In this document: positions 43,023 to 52,843 of the stretch, in pieces
Layout: the number at the start of each line of letters is the position of its first letter
Numbering within the stretch: position 1 is the stretch's first letter
Assembly: GCA_017347445.1 (NCBI GenBank)
Contig: AP021856.1
Coordinates: forward strand, 2,860,613-2,924,612
DNA from: Candidatus Brocadia pituitae
Lineage (GTDB): Bacteria; Planctomycetota; Brocadiia; Brocadiales; Brocadiaceae
DNA: 64,000 bases
Reading direction: 5' to 3'
Translations under genes and position numbers: made by a program
Notes under the pieces: model-generated
The model's database searches: none
What the model was told of the DNA's origin: nothing
What the model saw: only the letters and a program-made list of their open reading frames with translations

Positions 43023-45038
43023 TTACTCATTGGCTAGTGTTTGTGGCAAAGTTATTTCCATCAGAAAAACAGCATAGGGCTGTAAAGTTATGGTTTCCTG
43101 GTACGAACCGTCGGTTATATGTATCTGTTTCGTTTGTGTCGAACCCTCCAGGGAGATATTTGGATCATTGTTTATCTTGTCAATGCACGTCGAAACCGTG
43201 ATTGTCTGACCTGACAGATTCGTATGCTCACCGGAGAAATAGAGGTTGTTATAGGTATTCTGATACACATTATTGCAATCGATAATGTCCTGTTCAAATA
43301 CGTTAAGTTCCGATGGAGAACTCCCTAAACCCATAATGTGTGAAAAGGTCGACTCGAGTGAAGTATTAATACAGACTTTAAAGACAGATTCTCTGTCTAT
43401 GGTAAAACAGTTACCGAGTTCACTAGCGATAATATCAATTTGTTTTTCTGTATATCCTTTATCTTTTAAGTAGTAATGCGCTTCCAGGAAAGCCTTTTCA
43501 TGGGATTCATTTTTTGCCTGGAGAACCAATGTGTCTACAATCCCATTCTTACCGCAGGGAACATCTGATTGTACCGGTTCTGTTTTTTTATTAAATCTGC
43601 AAGCATTGGAAGAATCTTTGTCTATGAGACAGGTTGCCATTGTTGCATTTCCTGAGAAAGGAATGTTTCTGAGATGTAAGCGCATCTTCCGTGGCAGTCC
43701 CCTATATTTTAATGCATAGGGGTAAGCCTTTGGAGAAAAGGCATTCTTCAGCATCGCTCTTTGAGGAATAAAGTTAGAGATCAGGATTCTGATTCTACGA
43801 TGGTCTTGTGTTTGAGATGCAATGGCAGCAAGAAAACCATCGTTACTTGAGATAACTGCTTTCAGTCTGTTCGAAATTTCATTTTCTGGTTTACCTTGTA
43901 AGATAGCAAACGCTTTGAATGCATTATAGACTGGTTTGATAACGCCATCATTGCTTATGGCGCCGGTGCTACCGGAAAATAATGGGCTATGCTCAAAATC
44001 GACGAAATTAAAGAATGCCTGCTTGTCAATCCCGGTATCGAGCATATTATACAGGGCATACACCGTATATGCACTATTTCGTTCCGTAACATAGTCATCC
44101 AAATCATTAAGACTTGCGTCATGATTCCACTCATCAACAATCAGAGGGGTATTTTCATCATACCCATACTGTCTAAGCCATTTCCTGATATTGCCAGCCA
44201 TTTCCTGGTATTCTGATTTCGTCCCCCAAAAATTATTCCATCCAACGTATGTGTGCCAGGTGATAAAATCGATGGGAAGGCTGTTTGTCGCAGCGTATTT
44301 TATAAACTCCTCGATCACCCCTTTATCCCAAACCGAAGCAGCCGGCCCTCCTATCTTGACATGAGGGTCTGCCTCACGGGCTCCTTTGGCGCTGTATTTG
44401 TATAAGGTAAAGTAGTCTTCCTGACTTCCAAGCCAGAAATCAGTATTAGAGTACAGATACCCCTGATCCGGTTCGTTCCATACTTCATACCACAAATCAA
44501 GACCCAATTTATGTTTATAATAACTCACAATTCCTTTAACGTGTTCTGCCCAGGCATCATAATCCATCGGCGGTGTTACTCCCCAATTTGGACCGCATGC
44601 ATATTCCCCACCTTCATTTTTTATACATCTTTTGCTCAGCCATTTTGGCATACCATAGATGGTTAAGATAAGATTTATCCCGGTTTTCTTGTTCGACAGC
44701 ATTCCGTTGTCAAAATCGTTGAGATAATTCATATATTCTTTAAAGTCATGCGACAAATCGGAAACATGGTATTTCAGGTTTAGTCCTGTTCGATAGATAC
44801 TCCCAATATTTTCGATTTCATCCGTATATTTTTTTCTGAAATATAATTTATAAAAATCATTTCCCAATTGAGAAAGATCCACTCCCACTGCTGCAATACC
44901 CGGCATTTGGCCAAGATTCTGTGAAACATCCACGGTTATTTCCGTATTGCCTGATGCCGCTCCTGTTTTTGTAGAAAGAGCAATTGTCCATACTATCAAA
45001 AGAATTGCTAATCCTGTTAAATAGAATATCTTTTTCAT
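43023..45038 (-). CDS. Secreted GH39-like glycoside hydrolase
   Basis: 671 residues from ATG 45038, beginning with a signal segment (IFYLTGLAILLIVWTIALS). The catalytic (β/α)8 barrel shows the acid/base Glu in WYEVWNEPDQGY and the nucleophile Glu in IVDEWNHD, as in family GH39 and related clan A enzymes. A C-terminal region with conserved Cys (SSNACRFNKKTEP, VPCGKNG) is shared with the paralogue at 46702-48933. Likely trims or remodels the exported polymer. The frame is open to 45224, but that would overlap the upstream gene and lose the signal peptide position. Confidence 0.8.
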   Translation of the reverse strand: MKKIFYLTGLAILLIVWTIALSTKTGAASGNTEITVDVSQNLGQMPGIAAVGVDLSQLGNDFYKLYFRKKYTDEIENIGSIYRTGLNLKYHVSDLSHDFKEYMNYLNDFDNGMLSNKKTGINLILTIYGMPKWLSKRCIKNEGGEYACGPNWGVTPPMDYDAWAEHVKGIVSYYKHKLGLDLWYEVWNEPDQGYLYSNTDFWLGSQEDYFTLYKYSAKGAREADPHVKIGGPAASVWDKGVIEEFIKYAATNSLPIDFITWHTYVGWNNFWGTKSEYQEMAGNIRKWLRQYGYDENTPLIVDEWNHDASLNDLDDYVTERNSAYTVYALYNMLDTGIDKQAFFNFVDFEHSPLFSGSTGAISNDGVIKPVYNAFKAFAILQGKPENEISNRLKAVISSNDGFLAAIASQTQDHRRIRILISNFIPQRAMLKNAFSPKAYPYALKYRGLPRKMRLHLRNIPFSGNATMATCLIDKDSSNACRFNKKTEPVQSDVPCGKNGIVDTLVLQAKNESHEKAFLEAHYYLKDKGYTEKQIDIIASELGNCFTIDRESVFKVCINTSLESTFSHIMGLGSSPSELNVFEQDIIDCNNVYQNTYNNLYFSGEHTNLSGQTITVSTCIDKINNDPNISLEGSTQTKQIHITDGSYQETITLQPYAVFLMEITLPQTLANE

Positions 45039-45213
45039 GTCTGTTATAGCTCCATCACGGTTACAGGGCAGTGCCTTTTTTATGACTTCATGATTCTGCT
45101 CATTCTGGAACAGGTAACGTATCATAGGCCGTAACCGGATTAACCACCGCCCTGTCTTTTTCTTTGCAAGGCGGACAAAGAGGGAGTAAAAAACCTGTTG
45201 AAATGAGAAGTAT

Positions 45214-46698
45214 TTATGAGGCAATACAATAATCGGGTCTCTGGATTTTCTTTCTGACGATTACTACATAAACGTTGACGATACCTATATATACCCAGGT
45301 AAATCTTTCATAAAAAAACGGGTGAAATTGTATGGTCGCGAGATATGCAATGAAACCAGAGAATACTCCCCGGCTTATCCACATATCCTCAATTGACTTA
45401 GCAATCAGATTGACTTTGATAAGATTGTAAAAGGTATATCCTAATAATACAATATAAAAAAATAAACCCGATATCCCCACAGCACCTGCTGCTTCAATAA
45501 AGGCATTATGAGGTGCCCAGTGTAAGTAATGCGAGGTATATGTGAAGACATCGTCAACTCCGACACCAATAAAAGGATGTTTGTGTATAAACCCCTGAAT
45601 CCCTTCCCTGGCCAACTGTAACCTGATTCTGTATTCTCCCCAATGACAATCTGCTAAGATTGCCCTGAAAATATCATCCAGAAAACCTGTAAGGTAAATG
45701 GTAATGCCCGATATCAACGTACAAAAAAAACCATGGATAATGAATTTTGGCCATCTCGCAGAGAGCGAAAAGATCAATCCGATGAAGAGGGAAAGAAACC
45801 CGTCTTTGGAAAATGTCAGCAAGAGTGCAGTTATCATGAGCAAGAAAGAAGAAATAAGCATAAACCTTTTTTTCAATGCGAAAGGCCCGTTATAAATGAA
45901 GTAATTAAAGACGATAAGCATTGCAGTAGTAAGAAAAAAGGTAAAGGGCTTGTATGTGCCAAAAAAGGCTGGGATTCTCAGAAAAGGTCCCTGAGAGGTT
46001 ATTTCAAACATCAGCGAAAGATTTTTTTTGTCAACAGGGCCGATACATAGCAGTCCCGTTGTTTTAAAGAGCATCTCTTGTCCGATCCCGATGAGGGAAG
46101 AAATACAGGTGAGAACTACAATGCTTTTTAAAGCAAAAACAAATAGCTCCCTGCTATGAATGAAGTTCAAGAGCAGGAACAAAATGAGAATGAATTTTAT
46201 CAACGTAGGGGCATATATGACAAAGGGAACAATTCCGGCATTCATAAATGAAACAAGCGCTGAGGCAACAAAGGCTATATTGAGGATGTCCAGAAGTGAT
46301 ATACAAAGCCTTTTGTCTTTCACGACAGATTGAGAAAACAGGGTAAATAAAAAGACCATCATTACGAGCTCAGTCAGGTCTATTTTAACAAGGGTAGTCA
46401 AACTGGTAATATGCATACCACAAAAAAAAAGCATGATAAATACCTTTTCCGTATGACGCTTCGTCAGGAGAATGAACTTGTTAATAAAAGGCAAGAAAAG
46501 AAAAAAGAAAAAAAACAGGGAGGAGACTTCATACGGGTAGAGTTTAAAGATGCTGGTACCCTCTATTGAAATATCAAGCATTTTTGCAAGGATATTTGCG
46601 AATAGAGGGTCCAACACTAAAAATGCGCCTGCAAATCCCCCACATAATAGTGGGAAAAAGAGGATGCTGCGGGAAAGGAGACGTACGGAAACTCTCAT
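45214..46698 (-). CDS. O-antigen ligase/polymerase-like membrane protein
   Basis: 494 residues with about 10-12 hydrophobic helices. The signature of the Wzy_C/WaaL family (PF04932) is visible in HPFIGVGVDDVFTYTSHYLH and HNAFIEAAGAVGISG, a large loop with His residues. It would polymerise or ligate lipid-linked oligosaccharides. It lies between the two GH39-like genes on the same strand and ends 175 bases before the next start. Confidence 0.82.
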   Translation of the reverse strand: MRVSVRLLSRSILFFPLLCGGFAGAFLVLDPLFANILAKMLDISIEGTSIFKLYPYEVSSLFFFFFLFLPFINKFILLTKRHTEKVFIMLFFCGMHITSLTTLVKIDLTELVMMVFLFTLFSQSVVKDKRLCISLLDILNIAFVASALVSFMNAGIVPFVIYAPTLIKFILILFLLLNFIHSRELFVFALKSIVVLTCISSLIGIGQEMLFKTTGLLCIGPVDKKNLSLMFEITSQGPFLRIPAFFGTYKPFTFFLTTAMLIVFNYFIYNGPFALKKRFMLISSFLLMITALLLTFSKDGFLSLFIGLIFSLSARWPKFIIHGFFCTLISGITIYLTGFLDDIFRAILADCHWGEYRIRLQLAREGIQGFIHKHPFIGVGVDDVFTYTSHYLHWAPHNAFIEAAGAVGISGLFFYIVLLGYTFYNLIKVNLIAKSIEDMWISRGVFSGFIAYLATIQFHPFFYERFTWVYIGIVNVYVVIVRKKIQRPDYCIAS

Positions 46699-46701
46699 TT
46701 T

Positions 46702-48933
46702 CTATTTTTTGCCGAGAATAATCAGACGCACAGAATTGGGTTCCATACTTATGTTTAGCGTCGCCATATCTTTTGTTACACTGACGGCGGTTGTTTCCTT
46801 CGAGCCATCAAGAGATATTTCTTTCCATTCGTTGATTTTGTCAATCTGCTTCCGGAGGTAATCTTCTCTAACGGTTTTCAATTTTTTCAATCCCTGCATG
46901 AGATCATTTTTTTTGAACCCTTTATTGGTCAGCTGATTGAGCACCTGTTTCAAATTCTTTTGTTTTTTCGCGAGACTGATTTTTTCTCTGACAAATGCTA
47001 AATCTTTTTCTCCGTATCCTTTCGAACGAAGAAAATCTTCCAATTTTTTTTGGGCATAGGTATTTGCATCGGCATTTGCCTTCCACACCGCTTTGTCGAC
47101 CTTTCCTTCAATGCCGCACAGCGTATCTGTGGAAGAAGGCTCGGTTTTTTTGTTCAGTTTGCAGGCATTGCTATTATTGCTGTCAATGGTGTATACGGTT
47201 GCCTGGGCAGATGGTGAAAATGAAAGATCTTCAAAGGTAATCTTCAGTGATTTACTGAAAGAAGTTCTTTTTAGCATATCCGAAAGTTCCGAAGCAATTT
47301 TCTTTGTTTGAGGGTATTTTGCATTTGATGAAATTTCACCAAGATATGCGAAAATTTTCTCCAGGGATGGTTTTTTTTGTAATTGAGAATAGATATTGGC
47401 AAGGAATTCAACTACTTCTGTTTTTTGGCCATCTTTTACCCGGGCAATAAACTTCTCTTTACAGGAAAGCAAGGTGTCTTTTTTCTTGCTTTTCTTTCCT
47501 TCCTGGATGCATTCCTTCAGCCATTTGATTTCTTCAGGGGAAAACCCTGATTTTTCCAGGAGCAGTTTTGTTACAGGAGCACGCAATCTTGCTTGTTTTG
47601 GTACGAAATTGCTCAAGAGCAGATAGATCCCATCGTCTTTCAGGGTCGGTATCGCCACGACGTCATCGGAAGATGATTCTGCCTTCAGTAATTCAGGAGT
47701 CATGCCGCCCGATGGTTTTGTGGCCATCGTGAGTGCTTTAAACGAATTGTAGACCGGTTTGATTATTCCATGCTTGGTAAACAGGGGCCAATCACCAATA
47801 AATTCAGCATTTCTCCTCTCTCTCCTCCGGCTGTCTTCATGGGCATTAACCTGGATATCAAAGTCGTGTCCATGCCAGTCAGCACCACCCTCCCACATAT
47901 GGAAAAGCGCAGTTATCGCTTCAGAAGCGGTTTCTTCCGTGTCAAGATAATCGTCAGGATAAGGCCAGCCAGCCCAATAAGCCCAATCAGAGATGTATAT
48001 CCTGACATGCCCAAGGTTCTTTTCCTTTAACCACTGAGAAACCATGGCGCAGTCACTGACAAACTGTTTTGAATTGTGGGTAAAAGAATGCCAATTAATA
48101 AAATCCAGCGGGACATTGTTTTTAGAAACGTATTCGATGAAACTCTGAAGAAGTGGCGTTCCCTTCGGGTTTTTCCAGCCGCCTTCCTTTTTTGCCAACT
48201 CACGGATAGCAGGGGTAATACCTTCAAAGTCAGCACCTTCCTTTTTGGCATTTACACTCCAGGGACCAAGTCCGCCAACCTTAATCTCACTGCTCACGCC
48301 TTTTGCGGCCATTGCGGCTGCTTCATAATATTGAAAGAGGCTCTCCTCAGAGCCCATCCAGAGCCAGTTCGGTTCATGACCTACATAAAACCCCAATTTT
48401 TTAACACCGAGTTCATTTCGTAAAAAACTGAGCGCAAAACCTACCACCTCCCCCCAGCGTTGGTAATCTCGCGGGGGTGATAATTGCTCGATTGTCCACC
48501 AGCTTTCATGGGTAAATGCCGGCCTGCTGTCTCCCTGTCGTAAGGAAAGCCATGCAGGTATCGTGAAGGGGTCGAAACCTACGATTAGTTCTGCATCCGC
48601 CTCTTTTGCCTTTTGGACGATAAGATAGGGTATGCCTGATGGGTGGAAGAACTCGTTCTTGAATTTGTGCTTGTAATCCTCAAGACTCCTGGTCTTCGGG
48701 AGGAAGAGGTCGAAGGTAAATTGTATCGCCTTTGGATGGTTGTCCTGAAAAAAACGTTCTATATTATACCGGTTGTTTGCTTTTACGATCCAGATGCTGC
48801 TGCTGAAGAGGTCGGGAACCGGGCCTAATCCTTGTTTTGCATCCACTTTCATTTCAATGGTCTCTGGCAGGGTGTACGCCGGTTTCGTAAGTAAGACGGC
48901 CAGAATGATTAAAAGGGACAAAAGCATCTTCAT
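46702..48933 (-). CDS. Secreted GH39-like protein with altered active site
   Basis: 743 residues with signal peptide (MLLSLLIILAVLLTKPAY) and AGGAGG before the ATG. The barrel is related to that of the 43023 gene, but the acid/base segment reads GFYVGHEPNW (Glu kept, Asn replaced by His) and the nucleophile position reads YISDWAYW, with Asp in place of Glu. The C-terminal region has the same Cys motif (SNACKLNKKTEP, LCGIEGKVD) and an added helical part. It may bind sugar rather than cut it. Its start overlaps the GT2 stop by four bases. Confidence 0.7.
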   Translation of the reverse strand: MKMLLSLLIILAVLLTKPAYTLPETIEMKVDAKQGLGPVPDLFSSSIWIVKANNRYNIERFFQDNHPKAIQFTFDLFLPKTRSLEDYKHKFKNEFFHPSGIPYLIVQKAKEADAELIVGFDPFTIPAWLSLRQGDSRPAFTHESWWTIEQLSPPRDYQRWGEVVGFALSFLRNELGVKKLGFYVGHEPNWLWMGSEESLFQYYEAAAMAAKGVSSEIKVGGLGPWSVNAKKEGADFEGITPAIRELAKKEGGWKNPKGTPLLQSFIEYVSKNNVPLDFINWHSFTHNSKQFVSDCAMVSQWLKEKNLGHVRIYISDWAYWAGWPYPDDYLDTEETASEAITALFHMWEGGADWHGHDFDIQVNAHEDSRRRERRNAEFIGDWPLFTKHGIIKPVYNSFKALTMATKPSGGMTPELLKAESSSDDVVAIPTLKDDGIYLLLSNFVPKQARLRAPVTKLLLEKSGFSPEEIKWLKECIQEGKKSKKKDTLLSCKEKFIARVKDGQKTEVVEFLANIYSQLQKKPSLEKIFAYLGEISSNAKYPQTKKIASELSDMLKRTSFSKSLKITFEDLSFSPSAQATVYTIDSNNSNACKLNKKTEPSSTDTLCGIEGKVDKAVWKANADANTYAQKKLEDFLRSKGYGEKDLAFVREKISLAKKQKNLKQVLNQLTNKGFKKNDLMQGLKKLKTVREDYLRKQIDKINEWKEISLDGSKETTAVSVTKDMATLNISMEPNSVRLIILGKK

Positions 48934-49733
48934 TGTTTCCTCCTTCTCAAAAGATCACGATGTTTTCGGTAAAACTTTGTATACGATTTAAAATGAGAAA
49001 AAAGCAATTGCATGCCTATGATACTCAGGAGTTTCTTTCGCGTAATTCCGCTGACATAATGTTTAATAGTATAAGAGGGATAGTAGATCACCCTGTAACC
49101 GGCCTTTTTGATCCGCGCACAATAATCAGCATCTTCAAAACCATAGAACATGTTTTCGTCCAGAAGGCCTATCGTAGCAAAGATGTCCCTTCTGATAAGC
49201 TGAAAGGCGCCAATCACATAGTCGGCCTCCACCGGCGCATCCTGATCGTGAAATAATAAATGATGCGCCTTCATGAGCCTGCTGTTTCTTACGAAACCAA
49301 GAAAAGCCAGTCTTCTCAACACGATATCCCGGATAAGGGGAAATGTCCTCGATGCGGGATACGGTTGATTATCAAATGTTATCTGCTGTACCCCCAGCAA
49401 GGCAACGTCAGGGGATTTATCCATATATTTTATAACGTCAACAAAGTTTTTTGAAACGAATTCGGTGTCGGCATCGAGAAGAAGCACATAACGTCCTGCA
49501 GAACGTTTAATAGATTGATTCCGTGCAGGTGCCACTCCGGCATTTCTGGCATTTTCTATTAAACAGACATTCTGAAAATCTTTTTTTATCATATCGGCAG
49601 TTCCATCCTGAGATGCATTATCAACAACGATAATCTCGAAAGATACATCCTGTATTTTCTCACAGATTGAAACGAGACAATGCCTGAGGAAGTCTCTGTT
49701 ATTATAGGTACAGATATTAATTGATAGGTCCAT
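48930..49733 (-). CDS. GT2 family glycosyltransferase
   Basis: 267 residues: GT-A fold with SINICTYNNRDFLRHCLVS at the N-terminus, IVVDNASQDGTADM, the DxD motif in LLLDADTEF, and FYGFEDADYCARIKKAG typical of rhamnosyl- or similar transferases. It adds sugars to a nascent lipid-linked chain at the inner face of the membrane. First gene of the minus-strand polysaccharide cluster, with ATG 49733. Confidence 0.9.
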   Translation of the reverse strand: MDLSINICTYNNRDFLRHCLVSICEKIQDVSFEIIVVDNASQDGTADMIKKDFQNVCLIENARNAGVAPARNQSIKRSAGRYVLLLDADTEFVSKNFVDVIKYMDKSPDVALLGVQQITFDNQPYPASRTFPLIRDIVLRRLAFLGFVRNSRLMKAHHLLFHDQDAPVEADYVIGAFQLIRRDIFATIGLLDENMFYGFEDADYCARIKKAGYRVIYYPSYTIKHYVSGITRKKLLSIIGMQLLFSHFKSYTKFYRKHRDLLRRRKQ

Positions 49734-49784
49734 AGTGCCTTACAAATAATATTTTGACATCTTTAGCAAAGATCATGACCAAGG

Positions 49785-49803
49785 TTAACCCTGACAGGGT
49801 TAA
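49785..49803. repeat. Palindrome TTAACCCTGaCAGGGTTAA
   Basis: Perfect 9-base arms with one central base, 52 bases upstream of the GT2 gene. It resembles dispersed repeats and could also be an operator. Confidence 0.6.
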
Positions 49804-49956
49804 CTCGCGAATTTGTGCTATCGATTTTACCTGTTCCTATAAAATTCTCAAGATGTTTTCGTCAGTTACAGAAAATATCTTGTATTCTTCAGGTATTTTT
49901 GTTCTACTGATCAATTTCAGAAAAGGCTATTTCCTTTTGTCTGGGCCGGAACTCAG

Positions 49957-51676
49957 CAGGCTGTCCGAGAATGCGGCATTCCGATTTTCTTCATTTAGCC
50001 AAAAAAAATAGGGTAAATCGGTTGCGATGGTGAAATTGAGTGATATAATAAAGCATAATGAACTCTTCACAGCAAAACCACACGAAGCAGTTAAAGCTTT
50101 TCATTGAGCCGATCCTTTCACCAATCAAACCGACCGTACCATTCTTTCCCTTACCAGGAGATACCCAACCAAGGAGAATCAATCATATGGCTAAATTTAA
50201 CCCGTTCCATGAATTTCAGAAACCCCTGATAGGATTTACCCCTGAAGCGTTTTTAGATTATGTCGAAACGGTAATACCGAAAGACCATCTGTGCAGAGTA
50301 GTCAAAGAGGTAGTATTCTCGTTAGATACAGAAGCGATAGAGGCGAAATATTCTTTTTTAGGCCAACGCACCTATCATCCGAAGTTACTCTTGAGTGTGC
50401 TGTTTTATAGGTATGCAACCGGAGTACGGAGTAGTAGAAAGTTAGAGGAGAGATGTCTGAGTGATCACGTTTATAGTTATCTGATGCAATGTTACACACT
50501 GGATCATCGGACAATAAACGATTTTCGGAAGAATAATCTCAAAGCGATAGAGAAGTATTTTGTGGATATCGTGAGGATATTCAGTACGTTGGGGTATACC
50601 AGCGTAGGAAAGATATACCTGGATGGGACAAAGATCAAGGGCAATGCCTCAGCAAAACGGCCGAAAGACCGCGAAGGGTTTGGGAAATGGCTCTCAGAGA
50701 TAGAGGAGGAGATAGCGACAGTATTAAAGGAAGCGGAAACCACTGACAACGAGGAAGACGAGACCTGCAGAATTGATCCGGAACAAGAGGCATTACGGAA
50801 GAAGTTATCCGAGCGTACGTACCTGAAGAGGAAAATAGAAGAGGCTCTGGAGGTAATGAAGGAGGAAGGAAAAGAGAAGATCAATCTCACCGACCGGGGT
50901 GCCAATCACATGAAATCTGGGGGAAGTAAAGACATTCGTCCTGGATACAATTGCCAGGCGGCGGTAACCGAATCAGGGATTATCGTAGCAGGGGAAGCAG
51001 TAACAGAGCCGAATAACCGGAGAATATCAAAAAGAAGAGAACCGATATCATTACACCAATTTTACCTACGAAACAGCAAGTGATAGTTATGTATGTCCGG
51101 AAGGGGAGCGGTTAATGTACTGGAAGACCAGAACAAAGAAGACGGAGAGCCGTCAGTGGAATCATAAAGTTTACCGGGGGACGGAGTGTGGAGCATGCCA
51201 GAAGCGATCGCTATGCACAAAGGCAAAGGTGAGAGAATTATTAATAGATATTCGTGAGCCTCTTTTCAAAAGATGAGAGAAAAGCTGATATCGGATGAGG
51301 GGAGGCGAAAATATTTTATGCGTCAGTCTATCATCGAACCCGTTTTTGGGCATTTGAAATTTAATGTGGGGTATCGCAACTTTCTCTTACGTGGACTGGA
51401 AAAAGTCTGTGCGGAGTTTAAACTGATGTGTATTGGATGGAATTTAAAAAAGATGCTGAAAATGGGAATAAGGCTCGCCACGGTATAAGGTAAACTAGGA
51501 AAACAAGCTCTCCTTGGGCTGCTTTACGTACTTTCTCTGATTCCTGAAATACAAAATTACACCTTGGATGGAAACTTTTTAACCTTTTCCTGACTTGTTT
51601 ATCGATCTCATTTAATTTACACACAATTTCCTTTGTCTTTTATTCTTATTTACTGGCCACATTCTCGGACAGCCTG
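49957..51676 (+). mobile_element. IS1182-family insertion sequence, decayed
   Basis: Terminal inverted repeats CAGGCTGTCCGAGAATG (49957-49973) and its complement CATTCTCGGACAGCCTG (51660-51676) match over 17 bases and mostly over 22. The 1,720-base element holds one transposase gene with at least two lesions. No target duplication was recognised at the ends. It separates the polysaccharide cluster from the following secreted-protein genes. Confidence 0.85.
50187..51488 (+). pseudogene. IS1182-family transposase, frameshifted with internal deletion
   Basis: ATG 50187 has AAGGAGA upstream. The N-terminal half is intact (PKLLLSVLFYRYATGVRSSR, then TSVGKIYLDGTKIKGNASAK) to about residue 280; the part with the second catalytic Asp is missing at about 51025, where the frame changes to YTNFTYETASDSYVCPEGE. 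A second frameshift (one missing A) lies near 51271, after which MREKLISDEGRRKYFMRQSI leads to the conserved IIEPVFGHLKFN with the catalytic Glu. The protein cannot be active. Confidence 0.88.
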
Positions 51677-51838
51677 TCAAGGTGTGACTCATCGGTGTCC
51701 TCTTTGTTTGGCAAGCGACCTCTTTACTACTATATTTCACCACGAAAAATACTTATATGTTGTATTATTAATCTCATTAGACGAAGCTTACAAAGTTTTG
51801 TTGAGGGAAGTCAATAACCAATAAAAATATTAAAGTAG

Positions 51839-51865
51839 TTGACACTGGTCTTTTTATGCTATAGT
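51839..51865 (+). promoter_or_regulatory. Possible promoter of the fibronectin-type lipoprotein-like gene
   Basis: TTGACA (51839-51844), 15-base spacer, TATAGT (51860-51865), 39 bases before the ATG at 51904. Boxes are good, the spacer is short. Confidence 0.5.
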
Positions 51866-51903
51866 TAAGAAAATAGATTTTTCATAGGGAAGGAAGGCAA
51901 AAG

Positions 51904-52545
51904 ATGAAAAACATATCTTTTGGCATGAAATGTTGTTTTTTAACTATTTATACCATTTTCGGTTTATGTTCCAACTTGCCATTTTTATCCATACCGGTAC
52001 TAGCACAGAATTTGCCACCCCCCAAAGTGGAAACAGGTGAAGCTACGGACGTAACATCAAGCTCTGCAACTCTAAACGGGGAGGTCTCAGGGCGGGCTCC
52101 ATCGGCATGGTTTGAATATGGTACAACCAGTGACATGTATGACGGAATGACACTAGCAAGTTGGGATGGGCTGGGGACAGACACAGTAAGCAGTAATATA
52201 AGCGAGCTATCGGCTGCAACAACTTATTACTATAGAATAGCTGCGTATGATAGCGATCCTGAATTTACCACCGATAACGCATATGGAAGTGAAAAGTCCT
52301 TTACTACGTTAGCAGCGATACCTACAGTAACGCCTACCCCTGAATGCGAGATTGAGTCCATCGATACATCTCCAAAGACGCTGAAACTCAAGAGAGAAAA
52401 AAGCGGTGATGTAACGGTAACGGTTACATGCGCTGATAGTTCACCAATTGTAAGTGAAATGGTGACGGCTAAGATTAAGTTAGGAAAAAAGTGTATATAC
52501 AGATACCAATGGTCAGGCTGTATTTACGGTTGCCGCAAAGAATAA
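51904..52545 (+). CDS. Secreted fibronectin type III protein, C-terminus out of frame
   Basis: Signal segment, then one fibronectin type III domain (VTSSSATLNGEVSGRAPSAW, ATTYYYRIAAYD), a Pro/Thr linker and an Ig-like domain (SIDTSPKTLKLKREKSGDV). The frame leaves the family pattern after KIKLGKK and stops at 52545. The expected end (VYTDTNGQAVFTVAAKN, FKANSLKELVIVKVRK) is encoded in the next frame to TAG 52618. The switch sits at an A6 run (52485-52490): one A fewer would restore the frame. So it is a decayed gene, a slippage site or a sequence error. Confidence 0.75.
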   Translation: MKNISFGMKCCFLTIYTIFGLCSNLPFLSIPVLAQNLPPPKVETGEATDVTSSSATLNGEVSGRAPSAWFEYGTTSDMYDGMTLASWDGLGTDTVSSNISELSAATTYYYRIAAYDSDPEFTTDNAYGSEKSFTTLAAIPTVTPTPECEIESIDTSPKTLKLKREKSGDVTVTVTCADSSPIVSEMVTAKIKLGKKCIYRYQWSGCIYGCRKE

Positions 52546-52618
52546 AACGGGAAATTCAAAAGTAACGTTTAAGGCAAATAGTTTGAAAGAATTAGTAATT
52601 GTGAAAGTTAGAAAATAG
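52546..52618 (+). pseudogene. Displaced C-terminal end of the fibronectin-type protein
   Basis: Continuation of the preceding gene in the +1 frame; its last residues (NKTGNSKVTF, LKELVIVKVRK) complete an Ig-like domain edge strand. It has no start of its own. Confidence 0.65.
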
Positions 52619-52843
52619 CAATCAAGGCATACTACAAAACACGGAAGAGAATGATTGGAAGAAGGTCTTTCCCGTGATATTAAAGAAACTTGTATTTATT
52701 AACGGGAAATTTGTGTGCCTCAGGGAGCAGTAAGGGATTCTGAAAAGATAGGAAGATTTAATTAAATTGCAATAACAGTGTTCTTCGATAACTTTATATA
52801 CCTTCTTTTTTATTTGCAGGCATTTTTGTAAGGCGGGCAGTTA

